Shown here: positions 1 through 8,189 of the stretch, in pieces
Numbering within the stretch: the first letter of the stretch is position 1
Layout of the letters: each line of letters begins with the position of its first letter
Origin: Melioribacteraceae bacterium
Lineage (GTDB): Bacteria > Bacteroidota > Ignavibacteria > Ignavibacteriales > Melioribacteraceae
NCBI GenBank assembly: GCA_011525875.1
Contig: WYBN01000012.1
Coordinates: 496,001 to 560,000 of the forward strand
DNA: 64,000 nt
Reading direction: 5' to 3'
Notes under the pieces: model-generated
The model's input: only the letters and a program-made list of their open reading frames with translations
What the model was told of the DNA's origin: nothing
Database searches by the model: none
Position numbers and translations under genes: made by a program

Positions 1-444
1 GCGAGAGTTGGGAAAGATAGAACAACAATTACGAATACTATACGTTTACTGAAATTGCCAGAGGAAGTGCTAAATAGCATCGCTAAGGGCGAAATCAGCG
101 CCGGACACGCCCGTGCATTGATTAATCTTAATGATCCGAGAATCCAGATAAAATTACTCAAGAAAATTATAGCGGGCCAATATTCCGTGAGAAAAGTTGA
201 AAAAATAGTTAAAACAATCTCCAACGGAACCCGTGATGAAATTAACAGCAGGAGGAATGATACTTTCAGCCGCGATAAAATTTCGAATAACAACTTCGAA
301 AATAAACTTAGAGGAATATTCGGAACGAAAGTAATCTGCCGCCATAAGAAAGACGGATCCGGCATGATTTCCATTGAATATTACTCAAATGACGAATTAG
401 AAAGACTAATCGAGCTATTTGATTTAATTGAAAAATATAATTAA
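1..444 (+). CDS. parB: Chromosome-partitioning protein ParB, C-terminal part (5' end outside window)
   Basis: The frame is open from the first base and gives 147 residues of the C-terminal part of a ParB/Spo0J protein. ParB binds parS sites and works with ParA in origin segregation. The visible start is the helix-turn-helix (GKDRTTITNTIRLLKLP), followed by the family signature ISAGHARALI and, after a variable linker, a C-terminal dimerisation segment rich in Leu and Ile. The N-terminal CTPase domain lies before the window. The stop overlaps the next gene by 17 bases. The match is to conserved motifs; only the length of the missing part is unknown. Confidence 0.93.
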   Translation, partial: ARVGKDRTTITNTIRLLKLPEEVLNSIAKGEISAGHARALINLNDPRIQIKLLKKIIAGQYSVRKVEKIVKTISNGTRDEINSRRNDTFSRDKISNNNFENKLRGIFGTKVICRHKKDGSGMISIEYYSNDELERLIELFDLIEKYN

Positions 445-943
445 AACTACAATACTATTGCTCTTATTATTAACTGCAACGATTTTCTCACAGGATACAT
501 CAGGCACTGATCAATTAAGAGCCATGTCCGAAGAAGATTCGGTTTTTATCATGCAGAAATCACCATGGGGCGCAGTAGTCCGAAGCGTTGTTATTCCTGG
601 TTTCGGTCAACTTTATAATGAATCATATTGGAAAATTCCTGTTGTGTGGGGATTTCTTTATTATTTCGGTTCTGTTTGGAAAAACCAAAACGATTACTAT
701 ATCGAGTATCAAAAGTTGTATAAAAGCAGTTTGCTCGAATTCCCCGGAGTAGGTATTTCTGAATATCAGAGACTCAGAAATTTTTACCGCAATCAAAGAG
801 ACGAATTCGCCGTCTACTTTTTCTTAACTTATTTCCTCCAATTAGTTGATGCATACGTTGATTCGCACCTCTTCGACTTTGACGTAACACCCAATAAGAT
901 AAGCAATCTGCCTCAATTGAATTTAAGAATCAACCTGAACTAA
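428..943 (+). CDS. DUF5683-type membrane protein, 171 aa
   Basis: Small envelope protein of unknown function. It has an N-terminal hydrophobic segment (residues 3-21, probably a signal peptide ending near FSQ), then the segment PGFGQLYN (about 57-64) followed by an aromatic hydrophobic stretch, typical of the DUF5683 family that often follows parB in Bacteroidetes and relatives. Translation seems to start at TTG (428), inside the end of parB, giving 17 bases of overlap and suggesting coupled translation. The family link is by motif memory and the role is unknown. Confidence 0.75.
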   Translation: MKNIIKTTILLLLLLTATIFSQDTSGTDQLRAMSEEDSVFIMQKSPWGAVVRSVVIPGFGQLYNESYWKIPVVWGFLYYFGSVWKNQNDYYIEYQKLYKSSLLEFPGVGISEYQRLRNFYRNQRDEFAVYFFLTYFLQLVDAYVDSHLFDFDVTPNKISNLPQLNLRINLN

Positions 944-948
944 TAGAT

Positions 949-1680
949 ATGAGATGCAGTAATTTCATAAAATGCAGCGGCTGCGGATTTGAAAATCACC
1001 ACTTTTCTTCTCTCTGTAATCAATGCGGCGCAACTCTGCGCGATAAAGTAGTAAATATAGATTTGTGGCATACGATATGGCTGCTGTTTGAAACACCCTT
1101 GAAAGCATTTCAAAACATTATTTTCTCTGAAAATAAAAATTTCATTGTTATGCTGTCAGTCATTATACCAATTAAGATGTTGCTGAATAGTTATTTCATT
1201 ATCAATTTTTTTGAAATAGATTTAGCAGAGAATAATCCCATGTATATTTCCATGATAATCTCATTGATCATTTCAGTTTTGTTGCTTACTTCCATATCTT
1301 TTATTAACAAATTCATTACTAATCTATTAGGAATAAAATCAAGGTTTACTGATACATATGCGCTAATTATTTACGCATTCATGCCAATCCTTTTTTCATT
1401 AGTAATATTGTTTCCGGTACAATATGCTCTGTTCGGTCAGCATTGGTTTTACTTTAACCCATCACCGTTTTTCTTAAAAGAAAAAGCTGCCTACGTACTA
1501 ATATTTTTAGAAGTAATATTGTTAATCTGGACAATTATTCTGATTTCGCTTGCATTCTTTGCTCAGACTAAATGTAAGGGATATTCTCTGTGTCTTGGAA
1601 TTTTAATTCCATCAGCGTATTATGCTGCTATAATCTCATCAGAATATTTAGTTGCTTATATTAGAAATTCTCTGGGTTGA
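949..1680 (+). CDS. Zinc-ribbon multi-pass membrane protein (Yip1-like)
   Basis: 243 residues. The N-terminus carries two Cys-x2-Cys pairs (C9/C12 and C23/C26) that form a likely zinc ribbon, followed after about 40 residues by about five hydrophobic helices (roughly 65-85, 100-120, 140-160, 180-205, 215-235). This layout matches bacterial Yip1-domain proteins that have a zinc-ribbon head. Function is unknown. It begins five bases after the DUF5683 gene and is probably co-transcribed with it. The ATG at 949 is the first codon before the Cys motif. Confidence 0.65.
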   Translation: MRCSNFIKCSGCGFENHHFSSLCNQCGATLRDKVVNIDLWHTIWLLFETPLKAFQNIIFSENKNFIVMLSVIIPIKMLLNSYFIINFFEIDLAENNPMYISMIISLIISVLLLTSISFINKFITNLLGIKSRFTDTYALIIYAFMPILFSLVILFPVQYALFGQHWFYFNPSPFFLKEKAAYVLIFLEVILLIWTIILISLAFFAQTKCKGYSLCLGILIPSAYYAAIISSEYLVAYIRNSLG

Positions 1681-1718
1681 AATGAATAATTATATAGTCA
1701 TATATTGCAACAAGATTT

Positions 1719-1724
1719 TAAGGA
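1719..1724 (+). promoter_or_regulatory. Ribosome binding site deciding the start at 1732
   Basis: An AAGGA core lies about seven bases before ATG 1732 and is absent before the longer TTG start at 1705. It supports the shorter 89-residue product. Confidence 0.45.
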
Positions 1725-1731
1725 TTTCTGT

Positions 1732-2001
1732 ATGAAAATAAAAGAAAAAGAATTCGAAGAAATTTTGCAAAACCTTAAAACCCTGGCATCAGAAATGGGG
1801 ATTAAAGTTAGGTTCGAGAGGGGGGATTTTAAGGGCGGCTACTGCGTTGTTAAAGAAGATAGGGTAATAGTACTTAACAAGTTATCGAATCTTCAAAGAA
1901 AAGTGATCACCCTTGCAGCCGCTTTGAAAGAACTTGGGATAGAAGATATTTATCTTCAACCGAAATTAAGAGAAGTAATTGAAGAAATGGGAGAGGTTTA
2001 A
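1732..2001 (+). CDS. Hypothetical 89-aa protein upstream of aroQ
   Basis: Short soluble charged protein, predicted alpha/beta, with a central segment FKGGYCVVKEDRVIVLN and no membrane segment. I do not recognise a named family. I chose ATG at 1732 over an upstream TTG (1705) because AAGGA sits at a normal distance before it. The stop codon TAA is followed directly by the ATG of aroQ, so the two are almost certainly one transcript. It may be a conserved companion gene, but no function can be read from the sequence. Confidence 0.7.
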   Translation: MKIKEKEFEEILQNLKTLASEMGIKVRFERGDFKGGYCVVKEDRVIVLNKLSNLQRKVITLAAALKELGIEDIYLQPKLREVIEEMGEV

Positions 2002-2430
2002 ATGAAGTTTTTAGTTATAAATGGTCCTAATTTAAATTTGTTAGGGGTTCGCGATAAATCACACTACGGAGCATTAACGCTTTCAGATATTGAAAGAATA
2101 ATAACAAAAGAATTTTCTGATGACAGATTTGAATTTTTTCAAAGTAATTTCGAAGGTGAAATAGTTTCAATAATTCAAAAATCTGAAGATTATTTTGACG
2201 GCATTATTATTAATCCAGGGGGATATTCACATACTTCGGTTGCAATCCGTGACGCATTAGAAATTTGTAAAATTCCAGTAATTGAGGTTCACCTGTCCAA
2301 TCTCGCCCGCCGAGAAGATTTTAGAAAGACTTCTATAACAGCCTCTGTAATTGAAGGTTACATATCAGGTTTTAAAGAAAATAGTTACTTAGCTGCAGTT
2401 TATTTACTAAAGAAAAGATTATCTCTATAA
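2002..2430 (+). CDS. aroQ: 3-dehydroquinate dehydratase, type II
   Basis: Converts 3-dehydroquinate to 3-dehydroshikimate in the shikimate pathway (cytoplasmic dodecamer in known members). The 142-residue length is normal. Visible motifs are NGPNLNLLG (7-15), catalytic Tyr22 in HYG, NPGGYSHTS (71-79), and the catalytic His97 in VHLSN followed by REDFR (104-108). The usual E after R in the flexible lid is replaced (GVRDKSHYG), which looks tolerated. The ATG follows the preceding stop without a gap, and GAGAGG in the end of the previous gene serves as Shine-Dalgarno. Confidence 0.96.
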   Translation: MKFLVINGPNLNLLGVRDKSHYGALTLSDIERIITKEFSDDRFEFFQSNFEGEIVSIIQKSEDYFDGIIINPGGYSHTSVAIRDALEICKIPVIEVHLSNLARREDFRKTSITASVIEGYISGFKENSYLAAVYLLKKRLSL

Positions 2431-2484
2431 ATAAAATGACTTATCTGTTATCGTTAAAGAATAGTTTTATAAATAACAAATTTA

Positions 2485-2513
2485 TTGCTTATATAACTTA
2501 ATTTATTTATTTT
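2485..2513 (+). promoter_or_regulatory. Possible sigma70-type promoter for the MerR gene
   Basis: TTGCTT (2485-2490) and TATTTT (2508-2513) are separated by 17 bases in the 111-base AT-rich gap before the MerR gene. Such matches arise easily in AT-rich DNA, so this is a weak call. Confidence 0.25.
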
Positions 2514-2541
2514 AGACTAAAATTCATTTGAGAAAAACTCT

Positions 2542-2928
2542 ATGAAAGATTTTGGTTTAAAGAAACTTTACTATTCAATTAGTGAAGTAAGTAAGTTGAC
2601 CGGATTGGAGCAGTACATTTTAAGGTATTGGGAAACCGAATTTGAGAAACTAAAACCTTCAAAAAACAGAGCCGGGAACAGAATTTATACTAATAAGGAT
2701 ATAACTCTCATCTTGAAGATAAAAAAATTACTGCGGGATGAGAAATACACAATTGAAGGAGCAAAAAAAATATTAGAAGATTCTGATGATGCTCCAATAC
2801 AAAAAGTCTTTCCTCAATATTCACACGAAACAAAAAAGACAGTTGTTAACTCAACATTAGACCAATCAATCATCAATGACCTTGAAGAAATAAGATTTTT
2901 TTTATTAGATTTAAAATCAAAAATATGA
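2542..2928 (+). CDS. MerR family transcriptional regulator
   Basis: 128 residues. A winged helix-turn-helix of the MerR family occupies about residues 8-80: YYSISEVSKLTGLEQYILRY, then WE and a basic wing with NRIYTNKDI. The remainder is a short tail ending in a Leu/Ile-rich, possibly coiled segment. There is no cysteine pair for metal sensing and no effector-binding domain, so the signal is unknown. It stands alone between aroQ and tRNA-Pro. Short MerR proteins of this sort are widespread in Bacteroidetes relatives. Confidence 0.88.
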   Translation: MKDFGLKKLYYSISEVSKLTGLEQYILRYWETEFEKLKPSKNRAGNRIYTNKDITLILKIKKLLRDEKYTIEGAKKILEDSDDAPIQKVFPQYSHETKKTVVNSTLDQSIINDLEEIRFFLLDLKSKI

Positions 2929-2936
2929 TTTTAATT

Positions 2937-3013
2937 CGGAACGTGGCGCAGTCCGGTAGCGTACTTGAATGGGGTTCAAGTGGTCGCGGGTTCAAATCCC
3001 GCCGTTCCGACCA
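2937..3013 (+). tRNA. tRNA-Pro (anticodon GGG)
   Basis: A complete cloverleaf can be folded. The acceptor stem is CGGAACG/CGTTCCG. The anticodon stem CTTGA/TCAAG encloses the loop ATGGGGT, which gives anticodon GGG with T33 and G37. The T arm is GCGGG-TTCAAAT-CCCGC. The discriminator is A (3010) and CCA is encoded (3011-3013). GGG reads CCC and CCU proline codons. The gene ends 26 bases before the likely purF start. Confidence 0.96.
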
Positions 3014-3039
3014 TCTTTTATTTTTATGAAGAAACTATT

Positions 3040-4524
3040 TTGCAATTAGATAAACCCCGCTGTAATTGTGGTATTTTTGGAATATTTGGTAACACTACAG
3101 ATTCAGCGCTCCCAACTTATTACGGTCTTCATGCGCTTCAGCACCGCGGTCAGGAAGCCGCAGGAATCGTTACGCTATCTATTGAAGCTGACAAACCAAC
3201 TTTTCGAATTCATAAGGACCTGGGATTAGTTTCCGAAGTTTTTGCGGATAAAAAAATATTTAACGAGCACTTAAGAGGTGTTGCATCTATCGGTCACAAT
3301 AGATATTCAACATTTGGCGCTTCAGACTCAAGAAAAAACATTCAACCTTTTATGGTTCATTACAGAATGGGAAATTTAGCTGTAGCGCACAATGGAAATC
3401 TTACAAACGCTTCCGAACTTCGGGAAGAACTTGTTAATTCCGGATCATTGTTTCAAACATCAAGTGACACCGAAGTTATTCTTCACTTGATTGCTCGCAG
3501 TAAAGAAAATAATCAGATCGATCAAATCAAAGAGGCGTTGTCACGTATCGAGGGAGCTTATTCAGTAATAATTTTAACTGACGATAAATTAGTTGCTGTT
3601 AGAGATAGACGCGGATTTCGTCCGTTATGTTTAGGTAAGCTGAACGGCTCTTATATCGTTACATCCGAAACCTGTGCTCTTGATATAAACAGCGCAGATT
3701 ATATAAGAGATATCGAACCGGGAGAAATGATCGTTATTGATAAACATTCATTAGTATCAAGTAAAATTAATTCCTTCCGTATTGCAGATTCCAATATCAA
3801 ACCGAAGCATTGTATTTTTGAGTTTATTTATTTTTCCCGGCCAGATAGCAGAGTTTTTGGGTCAAGTGTTGACAAACTACGTAGGAAATTAGGAAAAAAC
3901 CTCGCAGAGAACCATCCGGTTATTGATAAAAACGGTGAAAAAGTAATCGTGATTAGTGTTCCCGATAGTTCTAATACTGCGGCTATTGGCTACCAAACGC
4001 AGCTTGAAAAATTAGGGATACCTTCGAAACTTGAGATTGGATTAATAAGAAGCCATTATATCGGTCGAACATTCATTGCACCAAATCAAAATTTACGTGA
4101 AATTGGTGTAAGAATTAAGTTCAATACTGTCAAAGGTGTTATTGAGGGGAAAACAGTCGTACTCGTTGATGATTCTATTGTACGCGGCACCACTTCAAAA
4201 CAATTAGTAAATCTTATTAAAGAAGCGAACCCAAAAGAAATTCATGTTAGAATTTCTTCTGCTCCCATATTATTCCCATGCTTTTTCGGCATGGATTTTC
4301 CTTCCCCAGAAGAGTTGATTGCTAACAGGTGCGGCCGTGATATAGCGAAAATTGGGGAATATCTTGGTGTTGATAGTTTAGAATACATGACAATTGAAGA
4401 AATGCTTGATTCGATGGTAGATCACAAAAAAGAATTTTTCTGTACAGCTTGCTTCTCAGGGGAATATCCCTCGAAGGTTGATAGCAAATTCATAAAATCA
4501 TTTTATGACTATAATATAATTTAG
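3040..4524 (+). CDS. purF: Amidophosphoribosyltransferase
   Basis: First step of purine synthesis: glutamine plus PRPP gives phosphoribosylamine. The N-terminal Ntn glutaminase has nucleophile Cys in CGIFGIFG (Cys10 from the proposed start), with HRGQEAAG and HNGNL following. The C-terminal phosphoribosyltransferase has the PRPP loop VLVDDSIVRGTTS. Four cysteines (KHCIFEF, FPCFFG, CTAC) match the [4Fe-4S] cluster of the Bacillus-type enzyme. The frame stays open upstream into tRNA-Pro, so the longest start (2965) is impossible. TTG at 3040 gives 494 residues and a short propeptide before Cys10. No strong Shine-Dalgarno is visible. Confidence 0.95.
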   Translation: MQLDKPRCNCGIFGIFGNTTDSALPTYYGLHALQHRGQEAAGIVTLSIEADKPTFRIHKDLGLVSEVFADKKIFNEHLRGVASIGHNRYSTFGASDSRKNIQPFMVHYRMGNLAVAHNGNLTNASELREELVNSGSLFQTSSDTEVILHLIARSKENNQIDQIKEALSRIEGAYSVIILTDDKLVAVRDRRGFRPLCLGKLNGSYIVTSETCALDINSADYIRDIEPGEMIVIDKHSLVSSKINSFRIADSNIKPKHCIFEFIYFSRPDSRVFGSSVDKLRRKLGKNLAENHPVIDKNGEKVIVISVPDSSNTAAIGYQTQLEKLGIPSKLEIGLIRSHYIGRTFIAPNQNLREIGVRIKFNTVKGVIEGKTVVLVDDSIVRGTTSKQLVNLIKEANPKEIHVRISSAPILFPCFFGMDFPSPEELIANRCGRDIAKIGEYLGVDSLEYMTIEEMLDSMVDHKKEFFCTACFSGEYPSKVDSKFIKSFYDYNII

Positions 4525-4591
4525 ATATCTGTTTTATCTTATTATATTATAAATTATTATTCACATTAATATAAATCTATTTATACATTAA

Positions 4592-5170
4592 ATGTTCATA
4601 TCAACTAAAGAATTTTTTTATGCTTCAAATCTGATAAGTTTTTTTAGACTGCTGCTTATAATACCTACAGTTTGGTTAATTAATAAAAATATCGATTGGG
4701 AGCATTTCAAATATTTTATTCTTATGATTATTTTCCTAGGATTCCTCACAGATATATTTGATGGAATAATTGCAAGGAAGTTTAATCAAATTTCCGAGCT
4801 TGGCAAGTTAATAGACCCTCTAAGCGATAAAATATTAATGTTTGCTGTAATTCTTGCGCTTTTCTATTATGGAATCATTGATCTCCATTATTTAATAATA
4901 ATAATTGCCCGAGATTTTATCATTTTCACGGGAGGTTTGCTTTTAACAATGAAAATCAAAAAGGTTCTGCCTTCAAATGTTCTCGGGAAAATTACTGTTC
5001 TATGCATTGGATTCTTCATTTTAATTTCAATTTTTGATACGGCTCAAACATCTTTTTGGTATTACGCTTTCTATTATTTGAGTTTATTTTGTATAATTTC
5101 ATCATTAATAGGATATAGCATTAGGGCTTTGGAAACCTTGAAATGGAACTCAAGAAATGACTCTGTTTAA
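4592..5170 (+). CDS. pgsA: CDP-alcohol phosphatidyltransferase (probably phosphatidylglycerophosphate synthase)
   Basis: Integral membrane enzyme that transfers a phosphatidyl group from CDP-diacylglycerol to an alcohol, most likely glycerol 3-phosphate. The family signature is intact around residues 50-78: DIFDGIIARKF, then G and DPLSDK (DGxxAR-x8-Gx3Dx3D). About five membrane helices are visible in 192 residues, the normal length. The acceptor is inferred from general similarity to PgsA and cannot be proved from the motif. The end overlaps ftsY by 14 bases, linking phospholipid synthesis with membrane-protein targeting. Confidence 0.85.
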   Translation: MFISTKEFFYASNLISFFRLLLIIPTVWLINKNIDWEHFKYFILMIIFLGFLTDIFDGIIARKFNQISELGKLIDPLSDKILMFAVILALFYYGIIDLHYLIIIIARDFIIFTGGLLLTMKIKKVLPSNVLGKITVLCIGFFILISIFDTAQTSFWYYAFYYLSLFCIISSLIGYSIRALETLKWNSRNDSV

Positions 5171-6089
5171 AAATATATCATTTATTTCATTAAAAAAGGG
5201 ATTAAATAAAACTCGGGAAAGACTCGTTAATGGCATATTAGAAACCTTCTCCGGTAAAGCTCAAGTTGATATAAAAGATATCGATGAAATTGAGGAAATA
5301 TTACTTAGCTGTGATATTGGTTCGCAACTTGCAACTAAGATTATAGAAAATGCCCGTAAAGAATTTTTAAAAGAAACCGACAGGACTAAGGATAATCTTC
5401 TTCGAATTATAAAGGGCGAATTGAAGCAAATTTTATTGGACGGCTCATTTAATAAATCTGAATTCTTTTCTTATAACAAAAGCCCATTCGTAATACTAAT
5501 TGTTGGAGTTAATGGTGCAGGGAAAACCACAACTATCGCAAAATTAGCAGATAATATTAGAAAATCTGATAAAAGCGTGTTGATCGCTTCAGCAGACACT
5601 TTCCGCGCTGCTGCAAACGAACAATTAGAAACTTGGGCCGAACGGGCTGGGGTAGAGATAATTAAACGTCAGTCTGGCAGTGATCCTGCTTCAGTGGTTT
5701 ACGATTCTCTGAATATTGCAAAATCAAAGCATTATGATGTACTTCTGATTGATACAGCAGGGCGACTTCATACTAAAACCAACTTAATGAAAGAATTAAG
5801 TAAAATCAATAATGTTATTTCAAAGATTATTCCCGATGCTCCGCATGAAACTTTATTAACAATTGATGGAAATACTGGTCAGAATGCAATTACACAGGCA
5901 GAGGAATTTAACAAAAGCGTTTCGTTAACTGGTTTGATAATTACAAAACTCGACGGGACAGCTAAAGGCGGTGTTATTTTTCAGATCTGTGCTTCGTTAA
6001 AAATTCCAATCAAATTTATCGGTATCGGCGAAAGGATTGATGATTTGCAGAATTTTGATTCAAATTTATTTATTGATGCATTATTTTAA
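5157..6089 (+). CDS. ftsY: Signal recognition particle receptor FtsY
   Basis: GTPase that docks ribosome-SRP complexes at the membrane. The 310 residues are just the NG domain without a long acidic A domain. G1 is GVNGAGKTTTIAKLA (117-131). DTFRAAANEQLE, the G3 motif DTAGR and G4 TKLDGTAKGG follow in order, and the C-terminus reads PIKFIGIGERIDDLQ. The start ATG lies within the end of pgsA. The short basic N-terminus (FKNISFISLKKGL) may supply membrane contact. Confidence 0.96.
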   Translation: MTLFKNISFISLKKGLNKTRERLVNGILETFSGKAQVDIKDIDEIEEILLSCDIGSQLATKIIENARKEFLKETDRTKDNLLRIIKGELKQILLDGSFNKSEFFSYNKSPFVILIVGVNGAGKTTTIAKLADNIRKSDKSVLIASADTFRAAANEQLETWAERAGVEIIKRQSGSDPASVVYDSLNIAKSKHYDVLLIDTAGRLHTKTNLMKELSKINNVISKIIPDAPHETLLTIDGNTGQNAITQAEEFNKSVSLTGLIITKLDGTAKGGVIFQICASLKIPIKFIGIGERIDDLQNFDSNLFIDALF

Positions 6090-6134
6090 CTATTTCTTGT
6101 AACTCATTATAATAATTAAGATAAATATCTTTTT

Positions 6135-7061
6135 ATGAATAAATATTTAGTTATTATTAATAAATTTGCTGGAAAGGGAAGAGTAATTAACTCACTGCCT
6201 AAACTTTCAAATTTCTTTACAAATCATCCATCAAAACCTGAGGTGGTTTATACTCAATATCCGAAACATGCTACCGAATACGTAGCAACTCATGGTTCTG
6301 ATTTCAATTTTATAGTCTCTGTTGGAGGCGATGGAACATTAAATGAAGTAGTTAATGGGATACTATTGAATGGAGCAAGGCCTACTGTTGGTGTGATACC
6401 AATCGGTTCCGGGAATGATTTTGCGTACAATTTAAATTTACTTCGCGATAAATTAACTTCGAATTTGACATATCTTTTTTCCAAAGAACCTGTAATCTCT
6501 GAAGTTGATATTGGTTCAATTCAGATCAAAAACGATGATGAAGTAATTGTAAACCGCTATTTTATTAATTGCTGTGGAGTAGGCTTTGATGCATTTGTTG
6601 CTTATCTAAATCAATCACAATTATTTTTTAAAGGTAATATTTCATACATAATATCAATTTTTAAAGCACTTATGCAATATAAACCAATCATTGGTACATT
6701 AACACTCGATAAGAGTCTTATATTTGATGACCAGAAATTATTTGTAGCAGTAGGGAACGGTGTTCGTGCAGGAGGCGGACTTTATCTGACTCCAAGAGCA
6801 GTCGTTGATGATAATTTCCTAGACGCTTCCATAGTTGATTTTATACCTAGGTTAAAACTTGTCAGAAAATTACCGTTAGCCTTATTCAATAAATTAGAAA
6901 GAGTTAAAGAAGCTCAATTTTACAAATTCAAGGAATTTTATCTCAATTTGAAATCTCCAGCCTATGTTCATGCTGACGGAGAAATATTATCTAACAGGGC
7001 TAAAGAAATTTCTATTAACCTACAATCTAAAAGACTTAATTTTATCAGACAGGTAAACTAA
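6135..7061 (+). CDS. Diacylglycerol/lipid kinase (YegS/DagK family)
   Basis: Predicted soluble or peripheral kinase that phosphorylates diacylglycerol or a related lipid with ATP. The catalytic-domain signature GGDGT is at residues 64-68, followed by NEVVNGIL and IPIGSGNDFA (about 93-102). The C-terminal beta domain contains GNGVRAGGGLYLTPRA and ends with HADGE, as in the family. The length of 308 residues is typical. It lies 45 bases after ftsY, near pgsA, so a phospholipid-recycling role is plausible. The substrate cannot be decided from sequence. Confidence 0.87.
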   Translation: MNKYLVIINKFAGKGRVINSLPKLSNFFTNHPSKPEVVYTQYPKHATEYVATHGSDFNFIVSVGGDGTLNEVVNGILLNGARPTVGVIPIGSGNDFAYNLNLLRDKLTSNLTYLFSKEPVISEVDIGSIQIKNDDEVIVNRYFINCCGVGFDAFVAYLNQSQLFFKGNISYIISIFKALMQYKPIIGTLTLDKSLIFDDQKLFVAVGNGVRAGGGLYLTPRAVVDDNFLDASIVDFIPRLKLVRKLPLALFNKLERVKEAQFYKFKEFYLNLKSPAYVHADGEILSNRAKEISINLQSKRLNFIRQVN

Positions 7062-7069
7062 ACTTTATT

Positions 7070-7279
7070 ATGCTATTCAAACGTCCACGTAATCGGGTTT
7101 TCGATTACACACCTCGATATTATGATCCTGAGAAAGACAACAATGAGATTCGTAAAAGAAAACTACGATTTAGATATACCCTTAAACATAGGCGAAGGGT
7201 CAGACTACCTATACTGTGGTTGGCACTGATTCTAATTTTCCTATATTTCTACTTGAAATATGGGGAGGGTTTATTTTAA
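7070..7279 (+). CDS. Small basic single-pass membrane protein, 69 aa
   Basis: Unrecognised protein. Residues 1-45 are very basic (clusters RKRKLRFRYTLKHRRRVR), and 47-63 form one hydrophobic helix (LWLALILIFLYFYLKY). The charge layout suggests an N-in orientation with the basic part in the cytoplasm. It starts eight bases after the lipid-kinase stop, so it is probably the last gene of the operon. Its clean composition and position argue that it is real, but no function can be assigned. Confidence 0.6.
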   Translation: MLFKRPRNRVFDYTPRYYDPEKDNNEIRKRKLRFRYTLKHRRRVRLPILWLALILIFLYFYLKYGEGLF

Positions 7280-7297
7280 AGTAGTTATGATAGTTTA

Positions 7298-7322
7298 CAT
7301 AATATACATTATGCGACTTTTT
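7298..7322 (+). terminator. Weak hairpin between convergent genes
   Basis: CATAAT (7298-7303) and ATTATG (7308-7313) pair around a four-base loop and are followed by CGAC and five T. It lies between the small membrane protein (+) and hbd (-). The stem is AT-only apart from its closing pair, so it is a doubtful terminator. Confidence 0.25.
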
Positions 7323-8166
7323 AATATTTATAAAACCCCTCGCCGGTTTTTCTGCCAAGTTTGTTTGCTGCAACCATTTTTTTTAATAAAGGACATGGTC
7401 GATATTTTGAATCATTGTAACCAGTATATATTACATTCATTATATCCAGACATATATCCAAGCCAATAAAATCAGCCAGCTGCAGCGGGCCCATCGGATG
7501 ATTCATGCCAAGTTTCATAACCGTATCAATAGCTTCTTTGTCTGCTACGCCCTCATGTAGTGCAAATATTGCCTCATTAATCATCGGTATTAGAACGCGG
7601 TTTGATACAAACCCTGGAAAATCATTCACTAGAACTGGAACTTTATCTAAATTCTTAACCAGACGCACTATTTTATCGAATGTTTCTAACGATGTGGAAT
7701 ATCCCTTAATTACCTCGACTAATTTCATGACAGGTACTGGATTCATAAAATGCATACCGATAAATTTTTCCGGACGTTTTACAGCTAATTCAGTAATCGA
7801 TATTGAAGAAGTATTAGTAGCAAATATTGATTCTGGTTTTATAATATCATCTAACTTATTAAAAATAGATAATTTAAGCTCTTTATTTTCGCTAACAGCT
7901 TCAACAATTAAATCGGTATCATAATTGATTTTTTCTATGCCGACAACAGCTTTAATATTATTCAAAGCTGACTTTTTTTTAGTTTCATCAATTATATTTT
8001 TACCTATCTGGCGATCAAGATTCTTAGATATAATATTTATAGATTTCTGAATAATATTGTCCGAAATATCAACTAATTGAACTGTATAATCATATAATGC
8101 AAAAACATGTGTAATTCCGTTACCCATAGTTCCCGAACCAATAACGGCGACATTTTGAATACTCAT
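7321..8166 (-). CDS. hbd: 3-hydroxybutyryl-CoA dehydrogenase
   Basis: NAD(P)-dependent oxidation/reduction of 3-hydroxyacyl-CoA in fatty-acid or butyrate metabolism. The Rossmann motif GSGTMGNGI is at 10-18. The catalytic His is in MHFMNPVPVMKLVE (about 137), and the C-terminal domain has GFVSNR and HPMGPLQLADFIGLD. The 281-residue length fits short single-function Hbd enzymes rather than FadB fusions. GGAGGG precedes ATG 8166. It ends the long minus-strand gene run; no thiolase or crotonase lies next to it. Confidence 0.93.
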   Translation of the reverse strand: MSIQNVAVIGSGTMGNGITHVFALYDYTVQLVDISDNIIQKSINIISKNLDRQIGKNIIDETKKKSALNNIKAVVGIEKINYDTDLIVEAVSENKELKLSIFNKLDDIIKPESIFATNTSSISITELAVKRPEKFIGMHFMNPVPVMKLVEVIKGYSTSLETFDKIVRLVKNLDKVPVLVNDFPGFVSNRVLIPMINEAIFALHEGVADKEAIDTVMKLGMNHPMGPLQLADFIGLDICLDIMNVIYTGYNDSKYRPCPLLKKMVAANKLGRKTGEGFYKY

Positions 8167-8189
8167 GATCCCTCCATTAGTTTAAAAAA

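Noticed and set aside
2965..3039. Upstream extension of purF
   Set aside because: It would translate the 3' half of tRNA-Pro and puts about 35 residues before the catalytic Cys.
7260..7469. 69-codon plus-strand frame after the small membrane protein
   Set aside because: It lies largely opposite hbd and reads as a shadow of it, with rare-looking composition and no ribosome site.
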